Below, piece after piece: positions 32,534 to 43,469 of a stretch of DNA of 64,000 nt (position 1 is its first letter; each line of letters starts with the position of its first letter). The position numbers were made by a program, and so were the translations under genes. Below the pieces are notes generated by a model. The model was not told the DNA's origin and did no database searches. It saw only the letters and a list, made by a program, of their open reading frames with translations. This DNA comes from Erythroxylum novogranatense (lineage: Eukaryota; Streptophyta; Magnoliopsida; Malpighiales; Erythroxylaceae). The stretch is from the NCBI GenBank assembly GCA_029891385.1, contig CM057224.1, positions 31,625,005 through 31,689,004 of the forward strand, in the 5' to 3' direction.

Positions 32534-34325
32534 TGTTAGAGTAGTGCCTAAAGGCAATCCCTTTAGCGCTTTTTGTTCATAGTCATGTATGCACTTTATG
32601 AATAAATAAAAAAGGCATGTTTCATTTATTTGATATTCATTTTGTTATGAATTGATATTGATCTTTAATCAAATTAATGAAGTCCATGATATATGACATA
32701 GCATGAAGGAAATTATGATGTGATCATAATCACGAGATTCCTATCATGTGCAATTATGTCAAGATCTAAATTCTCCTAGTCATAGGATTAATGAGATTGG
32801 ACATCATTAATCCGGACGCACTAACATATGTCATACTCCTTGATTGGATCAGCGGTGGATCTCAAAACTGTAAATATGAGACATTTAGAGTTGACATATG
32901 GATGCTTACTAGTCGTAGTAAGTTCATTGGATGACTCGCCATGAGATCATCACATGGATTTAATGTCGGTGATAATCTCATCATAGCAATGGTGCAAGTA
33001 TCCTTAGACTTGAGGTACTTAAGGATATCTTGATATCTTGATCCTGCATTTTGACTCCATTCCTTGTGGCCTTCGGAGGTTACTCATAGGGTGGTGCTTG
33101 GAGTGCGCTTTGAGGTATTCAAGGTAATTGAGTAGCCAATAAAGGATTCATCACTCAAACGAATGAAGAGATACCACAGCCTCTTATCAGGATCATTACT
33201 TTAAGTCTCTGGCGAGCATGACTATGTCATGAAGAGTGTCTTCATGGACATATAAAGTAATGAGTCCTCGACAGAACTGATTTCACTTGGCTAGACTTAG
33301 TCTAGTAAGAGTTGACATATTAGCCATACTCATAACCAAGTGGGGTATAGGATGATGAAAGGACGAATTGCACAAGAATTGTATACATGGAAGGGTTAGT
33401 GATCCGGTTCGTGATGAATTCATCAAACCGATTACTTTCCGGTCAATTGGGGTCATGATGTGTTGCTAGATACCGCTCATGACTTGCTCGATTAATTGTT
33501 AATCTAAGTGGCCAACATAACCTAAACCTAAAGGGTCACACGCATAAGAGTGTTTCAGAGAATCAGAAATAGTAATTGGACGAGTTCCAATTATGGAGAG
33601 CATTAGATTAAATGGATCCCAATGGATTGGGATATGTCCCGATGAGATCGCGACATCAATATTGCTAAGAAAGGTTTTGGGTCGCTTTCAAAGATCGGGG
33701 TCTTGGCGAGGTTTAGTAGAGACCGACCCAGTTGGATCGACCTTAGCAAATATATTCTAATTAATTAATTAATTATTATATATATATATGTACATGCACG
33801 TGGAAGGAGAGGAAGGAGGCTTTAAGTTTAACTTTATATATATATATATATATAAAGAAAAACGTGGAAGCCTCTCATCCAAGCCTTTTAATATGTCTTT
33901 TAAATGTTAACAAGACATATAAAGGGGAAAATGGAAGATGATGGTCGTAGGTTTTATGAAAGGAAGAGAAAGAAAGCTTAAGTGTTAAGCTTTGTAAAGA
34001 AAGTTTGATTTTCTTCTTCTTCATCAAGCCATCATCGATTTCTTCTCTTCTCGAAGCCTGAGGTTCCAACGTTTTCTCAAGCTCTCCGGATGCAGGTAGG
34101 GTCTAGCAGCTCTTATTCTGCTTTTAGCTATTCCCGGGTCAAAAGGGTTTGACTCGGTTAGGTTTTCGATCTCTGCGTGGATACCTTTAGAGATAGTCTC
34201 TATTGGCTATTCAGGTTTGAGGTTTTCATACCGACACCGGGATCTGGGTTTGGGAAGGTCCGGGAATAAAAATTTTGTTTTATTTCTTTGGAACATGTGA
34301 TGTTCCTCCCGGATTTTCTCTGACA
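32534..34325 (+). repeat. 3' LTR of E
   Basis: Second LTR copy of E. A (TA)n run near 33835-33855 is shorter than in the 5' LTR. The last bases read TCTGACA in place of TCCTACA in the other copies of the family. Confidence 0.92.
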
Positions 34326-35261
34326 GAATAAAGTCCGTCCTTAGTTCCTAAACCGAAAAGAAATCCATTATTGGTACTAGATGGATATTCAAGAATAAGC
34401 TAGACGAATCGGGAAAAGTAAGTGCAATAAGGCAAGATTAGTAGCACAAGGCTATAATCAGCAGGAAAGAATAGACTATAATGAGACATAGGCTCCAAGA
34501 GCAAGACTTGAAACAATAAGGATACTGCTTGCATATCTTTGTTTGCCATGACATAAAGCTTTTTAGATGGATGTAAAAGTGCATTTCTGAATGGCTTTAT
34601 AGATGAAGAAGTCTATGTCAAGCAACCTCCTGGATTTGAGGATATAAAGTATCCAGATCATGTCTGAGACTTCATAAAGCCTTATATGGATCAAACAGGC
34701 TCCTAGAGCATGGTATGATCGTCTGAGCTCATTTCTTATTGAAAATGGATTTACTAGAGGTAAAGTTGACAAAACTCTTTTTAGGAAGAACTTGTATAAT
34801 GATTTTATTATTGTGCAAATCTATGTTGATGATATTATTTTTGGTGCCACCTCAAAAAGTTATGCATAAGCTTTGAAAATATGATGAAAATGAATTTGAG
34901 ATGAGCATGATGGGTGAGTTAAAATTCTTTCTTGGATTGCAAGTAAAGCAAACTAAGGATAAGATTTTTATCCATCAACAAAAATATGTCAAAGAATTGT
35001 TGTCTAAATTTGATATGTGCAATGTTAAAAGTATGTCTACACCGATGCATCCTTCAAACTTGTTGTCGAAAGACGAAAGTGGTAAGAAGGTGGATCAAAC
35101 CCTATTAGAGGATGATTGGTTCTTTGCTTTATCTTACAGCAAGTAGACTGACATTCTATTCAAGTATGCTTGTGTGCAAGGTTTCAGCCGATCTAGAGAA
35201 TCTCATTACATAGGCAGTAAACTAATTTTGAGATATCTCGCAGTACTCCGATCTTTGCTTA
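34326..35261 (+). pseudogene. D reverse transcriptase, remainder
   Basis: Resumes D pol after E. It contains the KKSIIGTRW-type segment (34360-34385), [12 protein letters not shown], the region of the first catalytic Asp (about 34565), where CAG has become TAG directly before [20 protein letters not shown] (about 34600), the intact YVDD box at 34822-34833 and LKFFLGLQVKQTKDKIFIHQ (34901-35146). Frame changes and stops (34482, 34565, 34665, 34868 region) break it. The CAG-to-TAG stop is what deamination of a methylated CHG site gives. Confidence 0.87.
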
Positions 35262-35737
35262 ATGTATGAGAAAGGTAAAGATTTCAGGTTGAATGGATAT
35301 TGCGATGCGGACTATGCGGTGATAGGATTGAAAGGAAGAGCACGAGTGGTGGTTGTCACTACCTTGGACCAAACACGTGTCATGGTCAAACAAGAGATAA
35401 AGCTCGATTGCATTATCAACCGCAAGCTGAATATAAGTCCGCCGAAGTTGTTGTTCACAATTCATGTGGATCAAGTATCAATTGGAGGACTACTCAATAC
35501 AAGAGGAAGAGATTCCAATATATGCGACAACACCAAATGCCATCGACTTGTCAAAGAATCCAATTCAACATTCAAGGGTGAAGCACATTGAAGTTAGACA
35601 TCATTTCTTGAGAGATTACGTTCGGAAGAAAGTTGTCGATCTACAATTCGTGGAAACGAATTTCAGTGGGCGATATCTTCACAAAACCACTAAGTGAAGA
35701 TCGCTTTAAAGAAATCGACGAACCTCAATATGGTGAT
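35262..35737 (+). pseudogene. D RNase H, frameshifted
   Basis: RNase H remnants spread over three frames: GYCDADYA (35298-35322), RIERKSTSGGCHYLG (35300-35380), EYKSAEVV (about 35430), then IPIYxxTPNAIDLSKNPIQHSRVKHIEVRHHFLRDYVRKKVVDLQFVE (35510-35655). The TKPLSEERF end is altered (35685-35705). Equivalent parts of B are at 57370-57850. Confidence 0.85.
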
Positions 35738-35985
35738 GTTAACGGACCAATCATCCGGTTTTTCGCAGAAGAAGCAGATAGATGGAGGAGTTAACGGACC
35801 AATCATCGATTTTTGCAAAGAAGAAACAGATGAGACGGAGGAGTTAACGGACCAATCATCGGTTTTTGCAAAGAAGAAAAGATAGACGGAGGAGTTAACG
35901 GACCAATCATCTGGTTTTTTCGCAAAGAAGAAACAGATAGACGGAGGAGTTAACGGATCATTCATCTGATTTTTTAAAAGTCAGA
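35738..35985 (+). repeat. Five-copy 51-55 bp tandem repeat in D after pol
   Basis: Units start GTTAACGGACCAATCATC at 35738 and recur about every 51-55 bp, ending with a degenerate fifth copy. Each unit continues with a TTTTTCGCAAAGAAGAA stretch and ACGGAGGA. It sits at the junction of RNase H and the additional ORF and is absent from B and C. Confidence 0.92.
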
Positions 35986-37684
35986 CAGAAGGTATCTGTA
36001 AGAAGTTATATAGATTCTACATCGATTGCCAAAATGGGTCTGATATTTTCAGACAAACAAGGAGCAGAAGAATCAAGGAAAGCAACAACTGAGGGGGAGC
36101 CTAAACCGAAGAAATCCTCTATGAAGGAGAGAAGATCACACTCTCAGGAGTCGAAGTCAAGATCTGCTCGATTTTTTGAATCAGTGACTTAAAAGCGAAC
36201 GGAACCTTTGGTGAGTGACATTCATAAGCAAGCAAGAACGCCACCCACAAAGGAAACTCGTGATGAAAGAAGCCATCCTTCCAGAGATTCAAGCAAACCA
36301 AAGCATTATGAACGATGAGATCAAAAGCTACAAAATCATCATCATCAATCCTTGAGAAAGTTTGAAACTCAATCTCAAGGAAATGAAGGAAAAGGAAAGT
36401 AGAAGAACCTGAGAAGAAGAAAGTTCAATCCAAGAGGTCACCAAGGTTAAAGAAAATGAGTGCAAGAAAAGAAGAAAATCCAACAACAGAGGCAAAGGCT
36501 AAGAAGACAAGGCTAGAAGAAACTGTTGTTGACATTTCTAAAAATCATTGCATGTCTTTGTTAGTGCTATTGATCTTCTGAAGTTAATATGGAAGTCTTG
36601 CATCGATTATCAGGAAGTTTATGGTAATATTAAGGATTCTCACAAAATTCTTAATAATCCAATTTTTGAAGAAATAGTTCCTACTACTTTTCAGTCCACA
36701 CTTGTCCATAAACAAGTTGCTACACATGTTTTGGAACAGAAGGCTACTTCAAAAGTTGTAAGTGTGATGACTAATGTTCCATCCAAGTATTTAACTTCTC
36801 AAAGAAAGATGGGAACATAGATTAGTTGTAAGAAAGGAGAAGAAGACCAAGTCAGGTCATCATCGAGACAAACCCAAGAGATTTGTCAAAGCATTCTTCA
36901 AATCAGAATATGATAATGGCATTTCTCATCATTGGATAGGGGTTACAAAATTTCTATGATCAATCAAGAGAGTTGGGAGAGAACCATATCCACCGTAACC
37001 ATTTGGAGAGCGTATCACTTCTTATCCTATACCGAGCGAGACAATAATCAAGGTGGTACCGATCTTCAACCACCAAATTTTGTTGAACTCAATTATGAGA
37101 AGCTAAAGTCGAAAGTTCAACTTTGAGCGATATTGGATGACATGTCTTCCGATCGATTGAAGAGGCAAAAATTGATTGATGAAGCATGTAAGGAGAAAAG
37201 GAGTGGTAAGTCCATCTGCGTGTATCAAGATCCGGGACCAAGTCTAACTAAGGCCACAGCAGATGATCCATGTGGAGGCAATATCGAAATGGGTCAAGAT
37301 TGTTACATTCGATTGGCAACTCGTAATGTTGTTTTACTATAATACGTAACATTCTCGCAAATCGACCTCGGGAGATCACTTCAATTGCGAAGCTATGCCA
37401 TGGTTTGGACACACTTTTCAACGAATAAGAGATTCTATGATCTTGATATCAATGAACAAGTCAGTATTTGTTCCTCCTCCTCTTCGCAAATCATTGAACC
37501 AAATGTCTTTAACAAAGAAGCTTATACAACAACAAGGGCTATCGTTGAAAAGCAAGTTGTTAAGGCAAGTACTCTCATTGCAGATGAATCATCAACTCTA
37601 AAGAAGCATGTTCGTAAGCTTGATAAAGATATGAAGAAGATTAAGAAGATGCTGAAAAAGTTGGTGAAGCAGATTGGAAAATAA
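35986..37684 (+). pseudogene. D additional sense ORF after pol, degraded
   Basis: The counterpart of the B and C extra ORF, but only its central and C-terminal parts are recognisable. Visible pieces are a TEGEPKPKK-like entry to a basic Ser/Lys-rich linker (36090-36520), AIDLLKLIWKSCIDYQEVYGNIK (36548-36640), a middle domain with DPGP (about 37230), ITFS-type and QATRNVV segments, and a lysine-rich coiled coil at the end (KKHVRKLDKDMKKIKKMLKKLVKQIGK region, 37595-37684). No N-terminal domain like that of 58116-58700 was found; the tandem repeat and possibly a deletion occupy its place. Function unknown. Confidence 0.7.
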
Positions 37685-37817
37685 TTTTTTGATCAATAAC
37701 AAATAGGGGGAGAAGGGAGAAGGAAGAGAGAAGGGAGAAGGAAGAAATTAGCTAGAAGGATGAAGATAATTTTTTATCTCAATACTTCTGTATAATTCAC
37801 AAGTATTTGTTATTATC

Positions 37818-37831
37818 AAAAAGGGGGAGAA
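37818..37831 (+). promoter_or_regulatory. Polypurine tract of D
   Basis: AAAAAGGGGGAGAA directly before the 3' LTR, the same motif as in B and C. Confidence 0.9.
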
Positions 37832-38744
37832 TGTTAAGTCAAACCAGACTTCACGTATTAAATAATTTTGATAATAAACAAAGAGAAATATAAGAAAGAA
37901 AAGCAGACACGTAAAAGGCATTTTAAGAAAAGCGATAAATACAAAAGGCATTTAAAGAAAAGCAGGCGGAAGGAAAAGGCGATACAAAAGGCGATTTAAA
38001 GAAAAGACGGAAGAAAAGAAGACGATACAAAAGCGGGCATTAAGCTTTACGAAGACAAAAAGCATTTATACGAAAATAAAATGTAAGAAAGAAACATCGC
38101 TTAAGACGGTTCGGAGCTAAAGCAATAACCGTTTCTTTAAAGATTCAAGAAGCAGATAGTCAAGAAACAGTTGAAGTTCCGACTATAAATAAGAGTCGAG
38201 ATTGAAGAAGAAACAACTTTTGGAAAAAGTGAATGAAACTCTGTGTATTCAATATCTGTCTATCTGAGAAAAATTGCGAACTATTTTCGAGTGTATATTG
38301 TGAAGAACAACTCTTTTGTAAAAGCTCTTTATCAGTTTTTCATTTTTGAAAAAGTGCTACAGATAGCCTGAAAAGGCTAAGAGTAAAAGAATACTTGATG
38401 TTAAGAGACCTGAAGAGGCTCAGTCTAAAGAATACTTGTAATCAGTTTGGAGATAGTGAAAATCTCAGAAGAATATCTGAGGACTGGACGTAGCCCACGG
38501 TTTGGGGTGAACCAAGATAAAATTGTTGTGTTTCTCTCTCTAACTCTTACTTTTCTTAAATCGTAGTTTTCATTATTAACAAAGTTTTTCAAACTAGTTA
38601 AGAATTGATTTACGATAAGTTTTCTGAAAGAACAAAGCAAGTGTTATTGAAGGGATTAAAGAAAAGTTTATCACAATTCAACCCCCCCTTCTTGTGTATC
38701 TTGGTCATATTATTACTCAATATATTAACGTGTGATTTACTTCA
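37832..38744 (+). repeat. 3' LTR of D
   Basis: TGTTAAGTC...TTACTTCA. It is the cleaner of the two D LTR copies: CAG and CTG sites that are altered in 20443-21363 are intact here. Confidence 0.93.
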
Positions 38745-39546
38745 AAGATCCTTCAAAGAACTTAGATGATACCTCAGAAACTCCCTCGTCAGACACTCAT
38801 GAGAACAAAACTGAAGATATTCCAGAAACTATAGAACTAAGACGAGATTGGAAGTATAAAAGTTCTCATCCAGAAGAGTTAATTATCGGTGAGACCTCAG
38901 AAGGAGTTAGGACTAGGTCCAGATTCAGACGAGAAGCTAATGTAGCTTTTATTTCTGAAGTAGAACCTAAGAAGATTGAGGAAGCTCTTCAAGACGAAGC
39001 TTGGGTGTTAGCCATGCAAGAAGAGCTGAATCAATTCACAAGGGACAACGTCTGGTCCTTAGTTCCAAAACCTCCTAAGAAATCCATTATAGGAACGAGA
39101 TGGGTTTTTAAGAATAAGTTAGACGAATCAGGTAGAGTAAGTCGTAATAAGGCTAGATTAGTAGCACAAGGCTATAATCAGTAAGAAGGAATAGACTACA
39201 ATGAAACATATGCTCCAGTAGCGAGACTTGAAGCTATAAGGATTTTGTTAGCATATGCGATCTGTCATGATATAAAGCTGTTTCAGATGGATGTTAAGAG
39301 TGCATTTCTGAATGGTTTTATAGATGAAGAGGTGTATGTAAAACAACACCTGGCTTCGAAGATGTTAAAAACCCAGATTATGTCTATAGACTTCACAAAG
39401 CCTTATACGGCCTTAAGCAAGCTCCTAGAGCTTGGTATGATCGTCTAAGTACCTTCTTAATAGAAAATGGTTTCAGTAGAGGTCAAGTTGATAAGACACT
39501 CTTTAGGAAGGGTTTTCAAAATAATTTTATCTTAGTACAGATTTAC
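38745..39546 (+). pseudogene. C reverse transcriptase, truncated, no YVDD
   Basis: Resumes C pol after D. It reads [68 protein letters not shown] and [11 protein letters not shown], then TAA at 39181 (CAA expected). It continues with the first catalytic Asp in [12 protein letters not shown] (about 39283) and the LKQAPRAW block (about 39415). At about 39546 it joins directly to RNase H sequence. Relative to B, roughly 590 bp (56900-57490) are missing, including YVDD and the thumb, so the enzyme cannot be active. Confidence 0.9.
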
Positions 39547-39895
39547 TCAAATGCTCTATCAACCGCAAAGCGTAATATATGTTCCGCCGAAGTTGTCAGC
39601 ACGACGCCATGGATCAAATACCAACTTGAAGACTATTCACTCAAAGAGGAGGGGATTCCAATTTATTGCGACAACACCAGTGCGATAAATCTATCAAAGA
39701 ATCCAATTCAGCATTCCAGAGTGAAGCATATAGAAGTCGACATCATTTCTGAGAGATTATGTTCGAGGAAAGTGGTGATTTTACGCTTGTTGAAACAGAA
39801 CTTCATGGGCGATATCTTCACTAAACCACTAAGTGAAGAACGTTTTCAGAAGATAAGACGCAATCTTAACATGGTGATGCTAAATGAGCAGTGAG
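39547..39895 (+). pseudogene. C RNase H C-terminal part
   Basis: Starts at the deletion junction with NALSTAKRN, then SAEVVSTTPWIKYQLEDYSLKEEGIPIYCDNTSAINLSKNPIQHSRVKHIEV. After a frameshift come DIFTKPLSEERFQKIRRNLNMVMLNEQ and a stop. The catalytic Asp in YCDN is present (about 39667), but the N-terminal half of the domain is deleted. Confidence 0.87.
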
Positions 39896-40167
39896 GCTAA
39901 AGTAATGTGAGAAACTAATGGCGTTATATACAGTGAGTTACAGTTGGTAACTTTTCTCACAAGGAAGATTTTTTGAGAGAAAAATCTGATAAACTCGAGG
40001 TTCTTAATGATTCGAGAACCCATCAGTCCATAACCCTATAAGTAGACTGAAGATGAGATTATAGCAGTCTTTTCATCATGTCCTAACAGTTCATCTCTAC
40101 TTTACCATTTCTCTCAAAATCTTCTCACTCAAAAAGTTTTCCAGAAGATAATTTTTCGCTCTATACA

Positions 40168-41627
40168 ATGGAAGCAACCATGATTTTTGGAAGACTTGTG
40201 GACTTTGAGTCACTAAGGAGTGACGGCATGGATGTAGAACCAGAGATCACAAGAGCTGGTTAGAAGAACTTCTTTCAGATACAAGAACCAGTCTATACGA
40301 ATGAGGTATATGAGTTCTGGAAGAACGCTCGACTGGTAGAAGACACTATTGTATCCTCTGTGGATAGAATATCTGTTCTTGTCACGAAGGATTTAATAAA
40401 GAAGGTGATTGATTGCCCATCGGTTGGTGAGAAACTGTCTACCAAGGCCGGATGGATGTCCTCAGTTGGAATGAAAGAAGAAGATGTCAAGAGGCAGCTA
40501 TATGGCACAAATGATTCCAGGGAAAGGAAGACATCAAATCTGATTCCAAAGGCTAGGGTTCTTCATGCAATCCTGTTTAATTGCATTCTTTCCAGAGTTG
40601 GTTCAAGACATTTGGTGACTACTCTAGATGAACAATGCCTGTTCTTTCTTCTGAATAGAAATCCCATAGATCTACCATTCTTAATCTTTCACTATATGGT
40701 GAAGGGGTTAAAGGAAACTACAAGTTATCCTTATGGTATGATTTTGACGAGGATCTTTATGGAATCCAGTATTCGTCTGCACCATGGTATCAGACGAACT
40801 GTTCGTGTGAAGAGCAAGATTGATGCACATACGATTCAGCGAATGGGTCTGAACATAGTTGAAAAAGACCAAGCCGACTCTTCAAGGAAGCTAAGAACTG
40901 AGGGGGAGCGTGTATTAAAGAAGACTCCTGTCTCAAGTTCTCAATCGCCAGTAAGTATCAAATCGCCTACTGCTGAACTAAGGAGAGTGCTAGGGAGACC
41001 TCTCATGAAAATGGCGAGTCCTCTTTTCGGAGAAAGCCAATCTCAGAGGACAAAGCAAAGTGCGCCAAAGAGACAAGGAGAAAGTCTCTTGAGCGAGGTT
41101 GTGAAGAAAGCCAAGAGATCTCCAAGAATCAGGACTCTGAGGCAACAGGAAGAGAAGATTGCCAGAGAACAAAGGCGAGAAGAAACTTCTAAATCTTGTG
41201 CACCCAAAGCCACAAGATCCTTAGTCTCTATTCTGGAAGAGGATACGGCCAGAAAATCCAAAGAGACTGAGAGGAAGAGAAAAACAACTGAGAAAAGAAA
41301 ATCTCCTGCGAAGAAATCAGCAAAACTAACTGAAGCAGAGAAAAAGACTAAGAAGGATAGTCGTAAGAAGAACATTTCAACTGCTGAGGACGTTAGTCAA
41401 CAAAAAGAAGCTACTGATACTGTTCAAGTAGAAACAGAAGCTGAGCAGTATATAGTTCAGGAAACCCCTGTGGTTCAACAAGAAGAACCAGTTGAAGAAA
41501 GCACGGTTCAGGAAACACCTAATGCTCAAGAAAAGGAGCTAGTAGAGGAACCAACACTAGAAACACCTTTTGGTCTAAAGAAGGAGCCAGAAGATGGAAG
41601 TCCAGTTCAGGTGACGTCTACTGCAGC
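40168..41627 (+). pseudogene. C additional sense ORF, first part
   Basis: ATG 40168 (MEATMIFGRLVDFESL) with the same start as B 58116. One in-frame TAG at 40261 replaces the TGG of B; otherwise the frame is open to F. The N-terminal region (to about 40790) has LIPKARVLHAILFNCIL, TTLDEQCLFFLLN, PFLIFHYMVKGL and SYPYGMILTRIF. This pattern recalls the putative plant transposon protein domain (I believe PF20167) seen in extra ORFs of plant LTR elements. A long basic Ser/Lys/Glu-rich region follows (TPVSSSQSPVSIKSPTAELRRV, SEVVKKAKRSPR), then repeats of QETPxxQxEExVEE. F is inserted after GCAGC (41623-41627). No signal peptide or strong membrane segment is visible. Confidence 0.85.
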
Positions 41628-43014
41628 TGATTGGACCATATTTATACTACAAATTAGGCCTGTTTTCTTTAGTGATTATGCATTTGTTGATGCCTGATCT
41701 ATGATTTTTATGCTTATTTTGGTCCCGCACATTGAGTTTTGATAAATTGCACATTGTCAGTATTTTGTTGTCATTTGTCATTAATTACGCATAATTTTAT
41801 TGGGACAATTGATATCGCAAATGGGTTGTATTTTGTAGGACCAAAGGAGTCAACATTCAAGAAGTAAACATGTTTGCGAGATTATTTGGGCGAACGAGAA
41901 TTCGATTCGCCGCAATAATAAATTAAATACAATTAATTATTTGCGACGAGTGACCAATTGTTACGACCCTACCGCACAATTCCTATAAAAACTAACCATT
42001 TAGGGCAAAAACAGAGGCCGCAATCCCTAGGTAACACTCTCCTTCGTCTTCTCCGCTGATTCAATAGGTTTTGTTTTCTTTATTTTGCAAATTGCGCTAC
42101 CACCGATTTACGCCCACTTTAGTTTCTTTGTCCCATCTTCCACCGCCGTCACCACATTCATCTGCTAAATCGTTGGAGTCATGAACCGAGTAGATTTTCC
42201 AGCCGTAATGGAGTCTGCCGGTGTCATGCGTGGCTAAGGCGTCGGATCTCTTGAAGATGTAGCAATGGTCTGAGTTCCATGAGCTTCAAGGGGTAATCAA
42301 TCTTAGTTTTAGATTTCTGTCGTATTTTTGTAACAACTCCGAGTTAGAGATTGCATTGTATGACCGAATGAATCTTGCTATAGTTTAGTAAGATGTTAAA
42401 CTTTGATCTATGTTATGGATTGGTTTGTGTTGAATATTGTGCCTGAATACATGAAGTCTCATGTATATCAGTCAGATTTTGCATTAATTAACCTAATCTG
42501 CCTAGTTGTGTTTGGTTAAGTTGGTTATGTTATTATCTGATTGATTTATTGCATGAATCATTTCATACCATACACTAAGGTTTTTAACAAGATTTAGTTA
42601 ATCGAGTTGATTAATTAAATTTTGGACTTAACGAGTTGTTAAGGTTGAGCTTTCGAAACTTAGTGGATTTCAAACCCCGACATTATTTTGAACGATGATG
42701 ACCCGAGCCACATTTCTAGGAGAGTTTTAGTAAATTGTTTTCAATCTTAATTATTTCAATTTGTCTTGCCTTTCAAAAATCCCAAAAACGTTTATTTCAT
42801 ACTTAGCTTTCTTTAATTTTAAAGACTGAATCAAAACCCCCGTTTTAACTGCTTTCTTGCATAATTCAAACATTAGGTTAGTCTTAGGATCAATTCTGCA
42901 CTGGTTCCTTGAGAGTCGACCCGAGGTTGCACCCTGTGTTGTAATTCTTGGTATAAATTGATTTTGACCGGTTTCCAAGGATCAATCTTCGGATTGAACG
43001 ATAAGCCGCGATCA
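41628..43014 (+). repeat. 5' LTR of F
   Basis: Paired with 49860-51310. It is about 64 bp shorter, mainly from loss in the CGCCGCAGCGAA-rich block near 41875-41980. A TATAAAA candidate lies at 41994. Confidence 0.92.
41994..42000 (+). promoter_or_regulatory. TATA box candidate in F 5' LTR
   Basis: TATAAAA in CCTATAAAAACTAACC, conserved in the 3' LTR near 50299. A second TATAAAT near 50250 exists only in the 3' LTR, where the 5' LTR has a deletion. Confidence 0.5.
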
Positions 43015-43017
43015 AAT

Positions 43018-43035
43018 TGGCGCCGTTGCCGGGGA
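43018..43035 (+). promoter_or_regulatory. Primer binding site of F (Asp-tRNA)
   Basis: TGGCGCCGTTGCCGGGGA, three bases after the LTR. It matches the complement of the plant Asp-tRNA 3' end, the primer characteristic of Athila-type elements. Confidence 0.92.
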
Positions 43036-43469
43036 AACCAAATTAATTGGTTTTCTAGGTTATCCAGTGTTTGTTTTAATTTTAATTTTTGTTGTTTGCA
43101 TTTTGTTTGCATTGCATAATTTTATTTTATTATGTTCTTCTTAAGTATTTTTAGTGTTAATCCTGTTTGTGATTTCGATTCTGCTTTGTTTTAAGTGTTT
43201 ATTCTGATTGTTCTTGTTTATGTTGCTTAATTTTGAGTTAATTTTGTTTGCTTTGCTTGTCTGTGCTTCTTGGCTGTGACGAGTTCATCATTCGTCACGG
43301 CGAGTTCATCATTCGCCGCAGCGAGTTCATATATTCGCCGCGGCGAATGTTTAATTTTGTTCGATTAGCAAATGAAAGTGTCTCATGAGCCGATTTAACC
43401 GTGTTAATATCTGCCTCGTTTTATCCGCTATCGTTTTAGTGAGCTCATTTAGGAAAACTCTTTTTGTGC
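43036..43469 (+). other. F leader with CpG-rich palindromic motifs
   Basis: Non-coding, T-rich leader. Near 43275-43350 it has repeated motifs TTCGTCACGGCGAG, TTCGCCGCAGCGAG and TTCGCCGCGGCGAA, also found in the F LTRs, at 46505-46600 and at 47040-47100. Confidence 0.7.

Larger units (their letters stand above)
24650..34325 (+). mobile_element. E: copia element of the A family nested in D RT
   Basis: LTRs are 24650-26450 (1801 bp) and 32534-34325 (1792 bp), both starting TGTTAGAG. The 5' LTR ends TTCCTACA and the 3' LTR ends TCTGACA. The right flank is GAATA (34326-34330); the left flank shows GAAT (24646-24649), so the target duplication is probably GAATA with one base lost. It is the deepest layer (T1 > B > C > D > E). 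It has the same leader architecture and pol type as A, and better-preserved pol. Confidence 0.92.
20443..38744 (+). mobile_element. D: SIRE-like copia element nested in C pol
   Basis: Target duplication AAGAT (20438-20442 and 38745-38749). LTRs are 20443-21363 (921 bp) and 37832-38744 (913 bp). Internal parts are 21364-24649 and 34326-37831, separated by E. Its LTR shares blocks with B and C (TATAAATA, paired hairpins, TAGCCCACGGTTTGGGG), but its pol and extra ORF are clearly more diverged, so it is a separate family of the same lineage. Confidence 0.93.

Noticed and set aside
40990..41375. Minus-strand frames rich in Phe/Leu/Ser opposite the C extra ORF
   Set aside because: Antisense shadow of the Lys/Glu/Ser-rich linker on the + strand, where homology with B supports the sense frame.
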